From Bog-756 sp963734435 (GTDB lineage: Bacteria > Actinomycetota > Acidimicrobiia > Acidimicrobiales > RAAP-2): a stretch of DNA of 64,000 nt. Made by a program: the position numbers and the translations under genes. Location: assembly GCA_963734435.1 (NCBI GenBank), contig CAVTHA010000003.1:62001-126000 (forward strand), given 5' to 3'. The stretch's first letter is position 1. Each line of letters starts with the position of its first letter. Below are positions 36,693 through 45,240 of this stretch, in pieces. The notes beneath the pieces were generated by a model. It saw only the letters and a list, made by a program, of their open reading frames with translations, made no database searches and was not told where the DNA came from.

Positions 36693-37067
36693 GTGGAGAT
36701 GAAGCTCGAGCTCGTGCCCGTTCCGGTCACCGACGTGGAACGGGCCAAAGCGTTCTATGTCGACAAGGTCGGGTTCAAGCTCGATCACGACCACCGAGTG
36801 AACGAGAGCCTGCGCTTCGTCCAGCTCACCCCACCCGGCTCCGCCTGTTCGATCACGATCGGCGAGGGGATCGCCACCGACATGGCCCCCGGTTCCATCA
36901 AGGGGCTGCAGGTGGTGGTCCCGGACATCCAGCACGCCCACGACGAGCTGGAGGCCAACGGCGTCCCCGTCTCGGGGATCGAGGACATGCCGTGGGGCCG
37001 GTTCGTCTACCTGAGTGACCCGGACGGCAACAGCTGGGCGTTGCAGGAGATCCCGGCTCGGAGCTAG
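36693..37067 (+). CDS. VOC-superfamily protein
   Basis: A 124-aa glyoxalase-fold protein: KLELVPVPVTDVERAKAFYVDKVGF, then GLQVVVPDIQHAHDELEANG and the last strands GRFVYLSDPDGNSWALQEI. The Glu in ALQEI fits a metal ligand. The start is the GTG at 36693 or the ATG two codons on. Function open. Confidence 0.82.
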   Translation: MEMKLELVPVPVTDVERAKAFYVDKVGFKLDHDHRVNESLRFVQLTPPGSACSITIGEGIATDMAPGSIKGLQVVVPDIQHAHDELEANGVPVSGIEDMPWGRFVYLSDPDGNSWALQEIPARS

Positions 37068-37137
37068 CCGCGACCAGACGGGCCGTGCCGATCGGCGGCG
37101 GTTGCCGTTCCCGGCCTGCTTGGGTCGGTACCCGGCA

Positions 37138-37683
37138 TCACCAGTCAGGAGGGTCGGAGACCCTCCTGACCAGCTCGTGGGCCTCGCGCCCGGAGGCCAG
37201 CCGGATGAACCGGAGGTCAGGCCGGGGCGGCTGGTCCATGGCCCGCGAGTACTGCTCGACGTATTCCGCGTACCTGACCCAGCACCAGCGCATGATGTTG
37301 TGCTCCGGGGCCCATCGGTAGAAGTTGGACAGAGGCTCCCGATTGCCGTTCCATAGCTCTTCCCGGGTCAGGGCGCGCCGCATCGTGCGGAGGACCACCC
37401 GGCCCATCACCACCCGGCGGGGAAGATCGAGCCAGACCACCGTATCGGCCCGTTCCCAGACCCGGTCGTGCACCACCCCGTAGTTCCCATCGACCACCCA
37501 GGCATCCCCGGCGGTGGCGTCGGTCACCCGGGACCGGAACTCGTGGGGAGAGAGGTCCTGCCAACCCGCCTGGTGGAAGAGGGCGTCGAGCTCGATGAAC
37601 GGCGCCGCCATCGAGGCGGCCAGCTGGCGGCCGAAGGTGGTCTTGCCGGAGCCGGGTGCCCCCACCACCGAGACTCGTCGCAT
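37138..37683 (-). CDS. P-loop NTPase, adenylate kinase/topology-modulation (FlaR)-like
   Basis: A 181-aa protein with the Walker A loop GAPGSGKTTFGRQLA directly after the first strand (RRVSVVG), then APFIELDALFHQAGWQ, WVVDGNYG and TVVWLDLPRRVVMGRVVLR. This is the pattern of small kinases annotated as DNA topology modulation protein/FlaR. The substrate is not known. The frame is open to 37749, but that would overlap the ArsR operator, and the ATG at 37683 gives the standard N-terminus. Confidence 0.82.
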   Translation of the reverse strand: MRRVSVVGAPGSGKTTFGRQLAASMAAPFIELDALFHQAGWQDLSPHEFRSRVTDATAGDAWVVDGNYGVVHDRVWERADTVVWLDLPRRVVMGRVVLRTMRRALTREELWNGNREPLSNFYRWAPEHNIMRWCWVRYAEYVEQYSRAMDQPPRPDLRFIRLASGREAHELVRRVSDPPDW

Positions 37684-37741
37684 CCCCAGAGCTAACCGAT
37701 CACCGGCTCGGATCATCCTGCCCCCAACCCCGGCTTGACAC

Positions 37742-37757
37742 GTGACCATATGGTCAC
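37742..37757. promoter_or_regulatory. ArsR-family operator
   Basis: GTGACCATATGGTCAC is a perfect 16-bp palindrome. It overlaps the CATAAT -10-like element (37757-37762) by one base and lies just upstream of the ArsR-family gene, so it is most likely that repressor's own operator. Confidence 0.7.
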
Positions 37758-37769
37758 ATAATCTGGTTG

Positions 37770-38084
37770 GTGGTGACTGACGATGACCGTGTGTTCAAGG
37801 CGCTGGCCGACCCAACTCGTCGCTTCCTGCTCGACGCGCTCTTCGCGTGTGACGGTCGAACACTGACCGAGCTCGAGTCGGAACTGGCGATGACCCGATT
37901 CGGGGTCATGAAGCATCTGCGCCTGCTGGAGGATGCCGGTCTCGTCGTCACCCGGCGGGAGGGTCGGGCGAAGCTCCACTTCCTCAACCCGGTCCCCATC
38001 CGCCTGATCCACGACCGGTGGATCGACAAGTACACGGAGCCGTGGTCGGCTGGCCTGAGCGACCTCAAACAACGATTGGAGTGA
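37770..38084 (+). CDS. ArsR-family winged-helix regulator
   Basis: A 104-aa repressor: DDRVFKALADPTRRFLLDAL is the family N-terminus, and the recognition helix region is LAMTRFGVMKHLRLLEDAGL, followed by the wing LVVTRREGRAKLHFLNP. There are no metal-ligand cysteine pairs, so it belongs to the non-metal ArsR group usually found beside SRPBCC proteins. I prefer the GTG at 37770, 7 nt after CATAAT; TTG at 37767 and GTG at 37773 are options. Autoregulation through the palindrome is likely. Confidence 0.87.
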   Translation: MVTDDDRVFKALADPTRRFLLDALFACDGRTLTELESELAMTRFGVMKHLRLLEDAGLVVTRREGRAKLHFLNPVPIRLIHDRWIDKYTEPWSAGLSDLKQRLE

Positions 38085-38087
38085 TCG

Positions 38088-38546
38088 ATGGAAAAGGTTT
38101 ATGAGATCTACATCCGCACCACCCCGGAGCGCCTGTGGCAGGCGATCGTCGACCCGGACATCAGGTCCAAGTACAACTTCGGGGCCCGCGCCGTCTCCGA
38201 CTGGACACCCGGTGCCCGAATGGAGCTCGTCGTCCCCGGCATGGAGGGCCTGCTGGGAGAGGGTGAGGTGCTGGAGGCCGACCCACCCCGCCGCCTGGTC
38301 CACACCATGGTGGCGCTGTGGGGTGACGAGGTGAAGGGCGAAGGCGTCTCCCGGGTGGCCTGGGACATCGAGCAGGTCGAGGACTCGTGCCGGCTGACCA
38401 TCACCCACGACGAGCTGCGAGAAGGTGCGAACGACCAACTGTACGGCGGCTGGCCGATGATCATCTCGGGTCTCAAGACATGGCTCGAGACCGGCGGGCT
38501 CCTGACCACGCCCGGATCGCTCATGTACGGCCGACCGGCGGCATGA
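38088..38546 (+). CDS. SRPBCC (AHSA1-type) protein
   Basis: A 152-aa START-fold protein: EKVYEIYIRTTPERLWQAIVDPD, then GARMELVVPGMEGLLGEGEVLEADPPRRLVHT, and C-terminal helix GGWPMIISGLKTWLETG. The gene starts 3 nt after the ArsR stop, so the two form an operon. This ArsR plus AHSA1 pairing is common in actinobacteria; the SRPBCC protein may bind the ligand sensed by or detoxified under the regulator. Confidence 0.87.
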   Translation: MEKVYEIYIRTTPERLWQAIVDPDIRSKYNFGARAVSDWTPGARMELVVPGMEGLLGEGEVLEADPPRRLVHTMVALWGDEVKGEGVSRVAWDIEQVEDSCRLTITHDELREGANDQLYGGWPMIISGLKTWLETGGLLTTPGSLMYGRPAA

Positions 38547-38600
38547 CGTCCTGGGTTTGACACCGGGGTGGCGACACCCGCCTCCGGTAAGCGGCCTGGG

Positions 38601-39209
38601 TTATCCCGCCTGCTCTCGGGCCACCCGTCTCGAGATGGGGTCGAATGCGTAGTACACCGCCATGCCGCCGTGGAAGGCCAAGCAGAGGTAGGGGTTGATG
38701 AAGGCCAGGCCGACCGAGCCCGCATAGACGAACACCCCGGCGATGAACAGTGCGGTGGCCATGGTCCGCTGTGCCTCCGGGAAGTCGGGATTGAGCAGCC
38801 GGCGCCCGAGGGAGGCCGACAGCCACAGCCCCGCCCAGACACAGGCGTTGACCGTCATGGCCAGGCTGTAGAAGACCGCGGCGGTCTCCGCTCCCTGTCC
38901 CCGGCGCAGGGCTTCGCCGAACACTTCGGTCGGGTAGGGGATGAACACGATGGTGAGCAGCAGGAGGAGATTCCAGTAGAACAGCGGACGATCGATGACC
39001 CCTAGGTGGGAGAAGATCGTGTGGTGGTTCACCCACATGATGCCGATCACCAGGAAGCTCACGACATACGCAGCCAACGACGGCCAGCGGTCGGCCAGCT
39101 GGGTGGCCAATCGGTGGTAGTCGTTCGGCGGGGCGATGGTGAGGACCAACAAGGTGATGGCGATGGCGAACACACCGTCGCTGAAGGTCTCGACCCTCCC
39201 CTTGTTCAT
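38601..39209 (-). CDS. TMEM175-family potassium channel-like protein
   Basis: A 202-aa membrane protein with about six helices. The first holds the TMEM175/DUF1211 signature RVETFSDGVFAIAITLLVL (RxxxFSDG pattern), and IMWVNHHTIFSHL is the conserved block at the third helix. Bacterial members form tetrameric K+ channels. The frame is open to 39281, but the ATG at 39209 sits right before the signature, as in relatives. Confidence 0.87.
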   Translation of the reverse strand: MNKGRVETFSDGVFAIAITLLVLTIAPPNDYHRLATQLADRWPSLAAYVVSFLVIGIMWVNHHTIFSHLGVIDRPLFYWNLLLLLTIVFIPYPTEVFGEALRRGQGAETAAVFYSLAMTVNACVWAGLWLSASLGRRLLNPDFPEAQRTMATALFIAGVFVYAGSVGLAFINPYLCLAFHGGMAVYYAFDPISRRVAREQAG

Positions 39210-39351
39210 GGTGCTGCCCGTCCCCGCCGATCGTCGCCAACGGGCGCACCGGCATCTCCGGCCTCCTCCGGTTGCCACCATATCGACCGCCGGCTGCCGG
39301 ATCGCCGGCCGTCGCCCGGCCGGGCCGGGGCCGTGACGGTAGCTCGGGGGC

Positions 39352-40629
39352 TCAGTCGGCCACGGGGATCTCGAGGGCTTCCTTGCCGGTCAACCAGGGC
39401 CGGCCGGCCGCCGCCAGGTCGGCCCACTTCTCGAGACCGTCGTCCGTCTGCCCCAGCTCGCCGGGGGAGGGACCCCAACGGTCGGCCAGCGGCTGGAGGG
39501 CCTGGGGGTCGAACTGGTAACACTCGGCGGCGTTGAGGCCGAGGATGCGCCGGGTCTCGTCGACCGGGATGTCGGAAAAGGCGTTCCGGAGCCATTCCTT
39601 GGTGTGGGGCCAGGTCCCCTCCGGATGGGGGAAGTCGTTGCCCCACATGATGTTGCCCACGCCGATCTCGTAGCGGCGCCCCAACTCCCGCCGTCGGGTG
39701 TTGGAGGCGCCGATGAAGCAGTTGCGGTCGAAGTACTCGCTGGGCCGCATCGGCAGGTGGTCGGTCAGCTGTTTGCCGAGCTTCTTGGCCGCGTGCTCGC
39801 GGTCGTAGACGATGTCGGACGTCCAGAGCAGGTCGGGCGCCCAGAACGCCCCGCACTCGGTGGTGACGAAGGTCAGCTCCGGGAACCGTTCGAATGTCCC
39901 GCCCCACAGCAGGAACCACAGGGGCCGGGTCGACCACCAGCGCACTTCGGCCACATAGATGCCGACGTGTTCGCCGTAGGACGCCCGGTCGGCCGCCCCC
40001 GAGTGCACGTGCACTGGCATGCCGAGCTCCGAGCAGGCTGCCCAGACCGGGTCGTAGCGGGCGTGGTTGTAGGGCTCGTAGGGCTGCCACATGGAGGGGA
40101 TGAGGATCCCGCCGCGCAGCCCCGATTGGCGCGCCCGGGTGATCTCCTCGACGGCGGCGTCGACGTCGAAGATGGGAACGATGGCCACGCCGGCCCGGCG
40201 CTCCGGGCTGTCCTGGCAGAGCTCGGCCAGCCACCGGTTGTGGGCCCGGGCGCCCGCCATCAGCAGGTCGAGGGGCACGTCGCCGGTGGCCCCGAGCCCG
40301 GCGCCGAAAGGGGCCGAGGCGCCGGCGGTCACGGCGTCGGCATCGGGGAAGATGACCTCACCCACGATGCCGTCGGCGTCGAGTTCCTGGTCGCGGCGCG
40401 CTGCCTCCCAGCCGCCGCGGAGTCCGTCGGCGTTCTCCTTCTCCCATTCTTCGGCGAACGCTTCGTTGCGTAGGCCACGCTCGGCCAGGTCGGCCTCCAT
40501 GGCGGCCCGCGCCGCCAGGTGCTCGTCGAAGGTCTGGCGGAACGCCGGGTCGAGCCACTGGCGGTACTGCTGGTTGGGCAAGCCGGCGTGGCAGTCGGCC
40601 GAGATCACCAGATAATTGCTGACAGGCAT
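39352..40629 (-). CDS. Amidohydrolase_2-family metal-dependent hydrolase/decarboxylase
   Basis: A 425-aa TIM-barrel enzyme. YLVISADCHAG provides the first metal site (DxH), MPVHVHSGAAD a second His, VTTECGAFWAPDL an acidic position, and IMWGNDFPHPEGTWPHTKEWL the conserved Asp. The family includes ACMSD-like decarboxylases and hydrolases of ring-cleavage products. A GGGAGGGCGAC ribosome site precedes the ATG at 40629. Last gene of the three-gene operon running left from the TetR operator; paralogue of the gene at 41530. Confidence 0.87.
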   Translation of the reverse strand: MPVSNYLVISADCHAGLPNQQYRQWLDPAFRQTFDEHLAARAAMEADLAERGLRNEAFAEEWEKENADGLRGGWEAARRDQELDADGIVGEVIFPDADAVTAGASAPFGAGLGATGDVPLDLLMAGARAHNRWLAELCQDSPERRAGVAIVPIFDVDAAVEEITRARQSGLRGGILIPSMWQPYEPYNHARYDPVWAACSELGMPVHVHSGAADRASYGEHVGIYVAEVRWWSTRPLWFLLWGGTFERFPELTFVTTECGAFWAPDLLWTSDIVYDREHAAKKLGKQLTDHLPMRPSEYFDRNCFIGASNTRRRELGRRYEIGVGNIMWGNDFPHPEGTWPHTKEWLRNAFSDIPVDETRRILGLNAAECYQFDPQALQPLADRWGPSPGELGQTDDGLEKWADLAAAGRPWLTGKEALEIPVAD

Positions 40630-40685
40630 GTCGCCCTCCCTCGATCGATGGTCACCCGGGGACCTCCCGCCGGTGAGCTCCTTCA

Positions 40686-41465
40686 TCACTCCTGGCCGAC
40701 CGGCGAGAGGTCGTCATAGCGCTGGTGGGCGTAAGGCCGGATCCACTCGCCGGGCACCGAGCCGTGGATCTCCCCGCGTTGGACGCTGTTGCGCTCGGAC
40801 AAGGTGATCCCGACCAGCTCGCGGACCGGGAGGTCGGCCACCGGGTCGAACCGCGACTCGCGCAGCTGCACCTCGCCCTCGACCGATTCGAGCCTCCTGG
40901 TCTGCTCGGTGCGGTGGCAGTAGACGAGAGCCGGGTCGGTGTCGAAGCCCTTGCCGTCGGGCGCGGGCAGGAACTTGAAGTAGAAGTCGGTACGGGTCTC
41001 CGGCCCGGGTAGCTCCAGCTCACCGCCGACCCGACCCTCCATCCGCACGATCTCGACCCCCATCCGGGCGAAGGTGCCGGTGACGTGGTCCCCCTGGCGG
41101 GCCAGGTCCACCGCTCCCATCTTCTTCGGCTCACCGAAGGTCTCCCGCCCGCCGATGACCGACTGCTCGGTGGTCATGGGCATCAACAGCGCGTAGAAGC
41201 CGTCGGTCCCCTCATGACGGGCGCGCACCGAGAAGCTGCCGGCGCCGAAGGTGGGATAGCCGGGGATGTCGACCGTGGCCACCGTGACCTTCACCAGAGG
41301 CTCGTCACCGGCCTCGATGGGTGGCGGCAGGACCGAGGCGATGACCTCGGCGTCGGTGAGGTAGGTGGCCACCAAGGTGGTGGCCCATACGTCGACCGAG
41401 GTGGCCTCCACCTCCCGGTTGCGCAACTGGTCCTCGGAGCGCGCCCCGTAGCGAACTTGGCCCAT
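40686..41465 (-). CDS. Acetoacetate decarboxylase-family protein
   Basis: A 259-aa protein. The Schiff-base lysine pair is visible at K114-K115 in GRETFGEPKKMG, closely matching Lys115/Lys116 of clostridial acetoacetate decarboxylase, and IPGYPTFGAGSFSVRARHEG is the preceding strand block. Members decarboxylate or cleave beta-keto acids, or act as hydratase-aldolases. AAGGAGG lies before the ATG at 41465. It sits between two amidohydrolases in one operon and so probably takes part in the same pathway. Confidence 0.87.
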   Translation of the reverse strand: MGQVRYGARSEDQLRNREVEATSVDVWATTLVATYLTDAEVIASVLPPPIEAGDEPLVKVTVATVDIPGYPTFGAGSFSVRARHEGTDGFYALLMPMTTEQSVIGGRETFGEPKKMGAVDLARQGDHVTGTFARMGVEIVRMEGRVGGELELPGPETRTDFYFKFLPAPDGKGFDTDPALVYCHRTEQTRRLESVEGEVQLRESRFDPVADLPVRELVGITLSERNSVQRGEIHGSVPGEWIRPYAHQRYDDLSPVGQE

Positions 41466-41529
41466 GAAGCCTCCTTGTGGTCGGTACAGCAGTGTCGTTG
41501 GTCGGAACAGCTGAGTCGGCCGACCGGGG

Positions 41530-42756
41530 TCAGGTGCCGACTCCGGCGAAGGCCGGGCAACGGTTGGCGTCCGGCGGGATCTCGGCGGGACCGAGCGGTC
41601 GATCGATCTCTTGGTGGGTCGGGCCGATCCGCTCGGCCAGGAGTCGGAGGGCGTCGAGATCGAAGCCGTACAGCTGGGCGGCGTTCCCGCCCAGCATGGC
41701 TTGGACCTCGACCGGATCGATGCCGGCGAAGGAGAGCCGGAGGGCTTGGCGACTGAAGGGGAAGCTCCCCTCCCGGTGCGGGTAGTCGGAGCCCCACATG
41801 ATCTTGTCCAGCCCGACGGCGTGGCGCATGGCCGCCTCGGCCGGCCGCATGAAGCTCGAGCCCACGTGGCACTGCCGGGCCCAGTACTCGCTCGGCCGCA
41901 GGGACAGGCCGCCGACCACCGACGCACCCCATTCGAGCTCTTGGGAACCCTTGGCGTTGCCCATGCGATCGAAGAAGAAGTCGAGTGTGCCGAGGGTCTC
42001 GGGAATCCACGCCGTGCCCTGCTCGGTGAAGACGAATTGGAGCTCGGGATGCCGTTCGAGGACGCCGGCGAAGATGAGGTGCCAGAGGGACCGGTGGGCC
42101 CACCAGGTGACCTCCAACATGAACATGACCTTGTCGATGTCCTGGTCCCCGAGGGCTGGAACGGCGCTGCCGCTGTGGTGGTTGACCGGCAGACCGGCCA
42201 CTTCGCAGGCTCGCCACAGCCGGTCGTAGACCCGCGAGTAGAGAGGCTCGAGACCCGATCCCGGTGGGGCGCCCGGGAGCAGGACCCCGGCCGTCATGCC
42301 GGCCTCGGCGGCCCATTCGACCTCGGCCACCGCGGCGTCGAGGTCGTGCAGCATGATCTGCACGATGCCGAGCCTCCGGCCCGGCGCCTCGGCGCAGAAG
42401 TCGGCCAGCCACCGGTTGTGGGCTCGCAAGCCGGCCCAGCGCAACTCGAGGTCCCCCTCGCTCGCCCCGGGCATCTGCACCTTGAGGGACGGCTCGGGGT
42501 AGAAGGGCGGAATGGTGTTGGGGAAGATGACCTCGGCCACGATGCCGTCCGCCTCGAGGTCGGCCAGCCGGCGGGCATGGTCCCAGTTGCGGCCGGCGTC
42601 CTCGCCCATGAGATCGTCGAAGGGCACCCGGTACTCTCTGGCCCATTCGTCGAACTGGGGATGCAGCGAGCTCGGCAGGTAGTCGCGGTAGTCGAGCAGG
42701 TCGCCGCCGCTGTGGCAGTCGGCCGAGATGATCGTGTAGTGCTCGCCGGCGGCCAT
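41530..42756 (-). CDS. Amidohydrolase_2-family metal-dependent hydrolase/decarboxylase
   Basis: A 408-aa protein, paralogous to the one at 39352. YTIISADCHSGGDL gives the DxH site, LPVNHHSGSAV the second His, VFTEQGTAWIPETL the Glu/Gln position, and IMWGSDYPHREGSFPFSRQAL the conserved Asp. GGGGAGG precedes the ATG at 42756. First gene of the operon and divergent from tetR; its promoter must lie in the 70 bp that hold the TetR operator. Confidence 0.87.
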   Translation of the reverse strand: MAAGEHYTIISADCHSGGDLLDYRDYLPSSLHPQFDEWAREYRVPFDDLMGEDAGRNWDHARRLADLEADGIVAEVIFPNTIPPFYPEPSLKVQMPGASEGDLELRWAGLRAHNRWLADFCAEAPGRRLGIVQIMLHDLDAAVAEVEWAAEAGMTAGVLLPGAPPGSGLEPLYSRVYDRLWRACEVAGLPVNHHSGSAVPALGDQDIDKVMFMLEVTWWAHRSLWHLIFAGVLERHPELQFVFTEQGTAWIPETLGTLDFFFDRMGNAKGSQELEWGASVVGGLSLRPSEYWARQCHVGSSFMRPAEAAMRHAVGLDKIMWGSDYPHREGSFPFSRQALRLSFAGIDPVEVQAMLGGNAAQLYGFDLDALRLLAERIGPTHQEIDRPLGPAEIPPDANRCPAFAGVGT

Positions 42757-42813
42757 CGTCGCCTCCCCCTGCTCTTCCGGACCAGCGCCGTCGGACTGCC
42801 GGATCCAACTTCC

Positions 42814-42828
42814 TGTAACATCGTTACA
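42814..42828. promoter_or_regulatory. TetR operator
   Basis: TGTAACATCGTTACA: 6-bp arms TGTAAC/GTTACA around three bases, a typical TetR-family operator. It lies between the divergent amidohydrolase operon and the tetR gene, contains the TAACAT -10-like element of tetR (42816-42821), and touches the tetR start codon at 42828. Confidence 0.78.
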
Positions 42829-43484
42829 TGGCCGGGCGACGCGGTCAAGGTGCGGGCCGGCCGGCATCGGGCAGCGGACTCTCCCGCGACCAGGTTCTCG
42901 ACGCCGGCATGGAGATCCTCGAGACCGACGGTGTCGATGCCCTGACCATCCGCGGCTTGGCGGGCAAGCTCGGGGTGGCGGCCACCGCCATCTACTGGCA
43001 TGTGGGCAACAAGCGGGACCTGTTCGACGGGCTGGCCGAGCGGGTGGTGGCGCAACTCGCCGTGGTCTCGGCCGATGGCGACGACCCGACCTCCCGCATC
43101 ATCTCGATCGCTCGCACCTTGCGGGCGAGGCTCCTCGCGCGACCCGAGCTGGTCGCCCTGGTCCACCGGCAGGGTCGGACGGCCGAGCTGTTCCAACCGG
43201 CCCGGCGCCTGCTGGTGGGGGAGCTCGTGGAGGCCGGGGTCGACGGCGCCGACACCGCCCTGGCCGTGCAGGCCGTGCTCAACCTGGTCATCGGCTCCGT
43301 GCTCCTCGACCGGCAGCTGGAGCGGCAGCCCGCCCAGCGCCGGCCACCCGAGGAGCTCTGGTCGCCGGGAGATGCGCCCGGCCACCCGGAGCTGCTGGTC
43401 CACCTGTCCGGCCCCATCGACGAGCAGGAGCTGTTCGAATTCACGATGGCGGTGGTGGTCGGTGGTGTGGTGGGTGGGCGATGA
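42828..43484 (+). CDS. TetR-family repressor
   Basis: A 218-aa regulator. The HTH spans about residues 20-66: LSRDQVLDAGMEILETDGVD, LTIRGLAGKLGVAATAIYWH and VGNKRDLFDGLAERV. The C-terminal ligand domain has the long helices of the TetR_C type (LVHRQGRTAELFQPARRLLV). The ATG at 42828 is 6 nt after TAACAT, implying a leaderless mRNA whose start is inside the operator, so strong autorepression is expected. It probably controls the leftward amidohydrolase operon too. Confidence 0.88.
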   Translation: MAGRRGQGAGRPASGSGLSRDQVLDAGMEILETDGVDALTIRGLAGKLGVAATAIYWHVGNKRDLFDGLAERVVAQLAVVSADGDDPTSRIISIARTLRARLLARPELVALVHRQGRTAELFQPARRLLVGELVEAGVDGADTALAVQAVLNLVIGSVLLDRQLERQPAQRRPPEELWSPGDAPGHPELLVHLSGPIDEQELFEFTMAVVVGGVVGGR

Positions 43485-43539
43485 CCCCGGGCCGGCGCGG
43501 ACGAACCCTCGCTGGACCGACCGTCATATGGTGGCGACC

Positions 43540-44571
43540 ATGAACACCCGCACCCTTGGTCGTACCGGCATCCGGGTCAGCCCCCTGTGCCTCGGAGCCA
43601 TGATGCTGGGCGCCTGGGGCAACCCCGACCACCATGACGCCGTACGCATCATCCATCGTGCCCTCGACGCCGGTATCAACTTCGTCGACACCGCCGACGT
43701 CTACTCGGCGGGCGAGTCGGAGGTCATCGTGGGCAAGGCGTTGGCCACCGTCGATCGTTCGAAGGTGGTGCTGGCGACCAAGGCCCGCGCTCCCATGGGC
43801 GACGACCCGAACGAACAGGGGAACTCGCGGCGCTGGATCCTCGCCGAGTGTGACAACAGCCTCCGTCGGCTGGGCACCGACTACATCGACCTCTACCAGA
43901 TCCACCGGCCAGACGAGCGAACCGACATCGACGAGACCCTCGGTGCGCTCACCCAGCTGGTGCAGGCCGGCAAGATCCGGTCGTTCGGAAGCTCGACCTT
44001 TCCGGCCGAGCAGATCGTCGAAGCCCAGTGGGTGGCCGAACGCCGTGGCCGCGAACGGTTCATGACCGAGCAGCCGCCGTACTCGATCCTGGTGCGCGGG
44101 GTCGAGCGCGACGTCCTCCCGGTGGCCCAGTCCTACGGGATGGGCGTCATCCCCTGGAGCCCGCTGGCCGGCGGTTGGCTCTCGGGCCGCTTCGGGCAGG
44201 GCAAGGACAACACCAGCCGGCGGGCGGCCCGGGTGCCGGATCGGTACGACCTGGCGCTGCCGGCCAACCAGCGCAAGCTCGAGATCGTCACCGAGCTGGC
44301 CTCGGTGGCCGACCAGGCCGGGCTCAGCTTGATCGAGCTGGCCCTGGCGTTCGTGCTCGAGCATCCGGCGGTGAGCGCGGCCATCATCGGTCCGCGCACC
44401 ATGGAGCAGCTGGAGTCGCAGTTGTCGGCCCCGACGGTTCGCCTCGAGCCGGCCGTGCTGGATCGCATCGACGCCCTCGTCGCCCCCGGGACCAACGTGA
44501 ACCCGGAGGATGCGGGGTGGACGCCGGCGGTGCTCACCGATTCCCGCCTCCGCCGCCGCTCCCGCCGCTGA
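43540..44571 (+). CDS. Aldo/keto reductase
   Basis: A 343-aa NADPH-dependent reductase: MNTRTLGRTGIRVSPLCLGAMM start, tetrad residues in FVDTADVYSAGESEVIVG (Asp, Tyr), VVLATKARAPMG (Lys) and DLYQIHRPDERTD (His). The C-terminal IIGPRTMEQLESQLSA binds cofactor. TATGGT lies 7 nt before the ATG, with no ribosome site, so it may have its own leaderless promoter though it follows tetR by 55 bp. It could belong to the same catabolic unit. Confidence 0.88.
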   Translation: MNTRTLGRTGIRVSPLCLGAMMLGAWGNPDHHDAVRIIHRALDAGINFVDTADVYSAGESEVIVGKALATVDRSKVVLATKARAPMGDDPNEQGNSRRWILAECDNSLRRLGTDYIDLYQIHRPDERTDIDETLGALTQLVQAGKIRSFGSSTFPAEQIVEAQWVAERRGRERFMTEQPPYSILVRGVERDVLPVAQSYGMGVIPWSPLAGGWLSGRFGQGKDNTSRRAARVPDRYDLALPANQRKLEIVTELASVADQAGLSLIELALAFVLEHPAVSAAIIGPRTMEQLESQLSAPTVRLEPAVLDRIDALVAPGTNVNPEDAGWTPAVLTDSRLRRRSRR

Positions 44572-44604
44572 GGTCCGGCTCGTGGCCCGGCCCGGCCGAC
44601 GACC

Positions 44605-45240
44605 TCAGCTGCCATCCGGGGGTGACCGGCGGTGCCCGACGTGGGTGTCGAGCTCGCCCAGCGCCCCGGCCAGCACGGCCTGGACCGAAGCATCGGGGAT
44701 CAGCTCGTCGACGACCATGTCGGCCGTGACCGGGACGTGCACGCACGCCGCCTCGACAATGGTGGCCTTCACGTACCCGAGCACCCGGCGGAGCGACTGG
44801 TGGGCATTGGGTGCCCCGCGCGGCGAGGCGTTGACCCATCCCACCGGCTTCTGGTAGATCGAGCCGGGATGGTCGTCACCGACCGTCCAGTCCAACAGGT
44901 TCTTGAACGCTCCGGGAAGGGCGCCGGCGTATTCCGGTGTGGAGAACAGGAGGGCGTCCGCCGCCCGGATCTGGGCCCGGAGGCCGGCAACCGCGGGGTG
45001 GAGCGGATCCTCGTCGTCATCGGGGTTGAACCAGGGGAGCTCGCCCAGTCCTCTGAACAGCACGGCGGCCATCGACTCCGGCGCCACCAGCTGGGCGGTG
45101 CGCAATGCCGCCAGATTGGTCGACTGCCTCCGCAGGCTCCCCGGGATGAGCAGCACCCGGTGCACGTCTGCGACCCGCGGGGCCACGCCTTCGGGTCCGG
45201 CGTCGTCGCCGGCCGACCGTCCCGGTCCCGAGTCGGTCAT
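44605..45240 (-). CDS. NADPH-dependent FMN reductase-like flavoprotein
   Basis: A 211-aa protein with a low-complexity leader, then the flavodoxin-like fold: VLLIPGSLRRQSTNLAALRT binds FMN phosphate, DALLFSTPEYAGALPGAFKN is the family signature (TPEYxxxxPGxLKN) and LDWTVGDDHPGSIYQKPVGW follows. It may reduce quinones, chromate or FMN. Its ATG overlaps the sulfatase stop (ATGA), so the two are co-translated. Confidence 0.87.
   Translation of the reverse strand: MTDSGPGRSAGDDAGPEGVAPRVADVHRVLLIPGSLRRQSTNLAALRTAQLVAPESMAAVLFRGLGELPWFNPDDDEDPLHPAVAGLRAQIRAADALLFSTPEYAGALPGAFKNLLDWTVGDDHPGSIYQKPVGWVNASPRGAPNAHQSLRRVLGYVKATIVEAACVHVPVTADMVVDELIPDASVQAVLAGALGELDTHVGHRRSPPDGS

Noticed and set aside
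41611..42945. 444-codon open frame on the plus strand
   Set aside because: Antisense to the amidohydrolase and crosses the TetR operator; no motifs.
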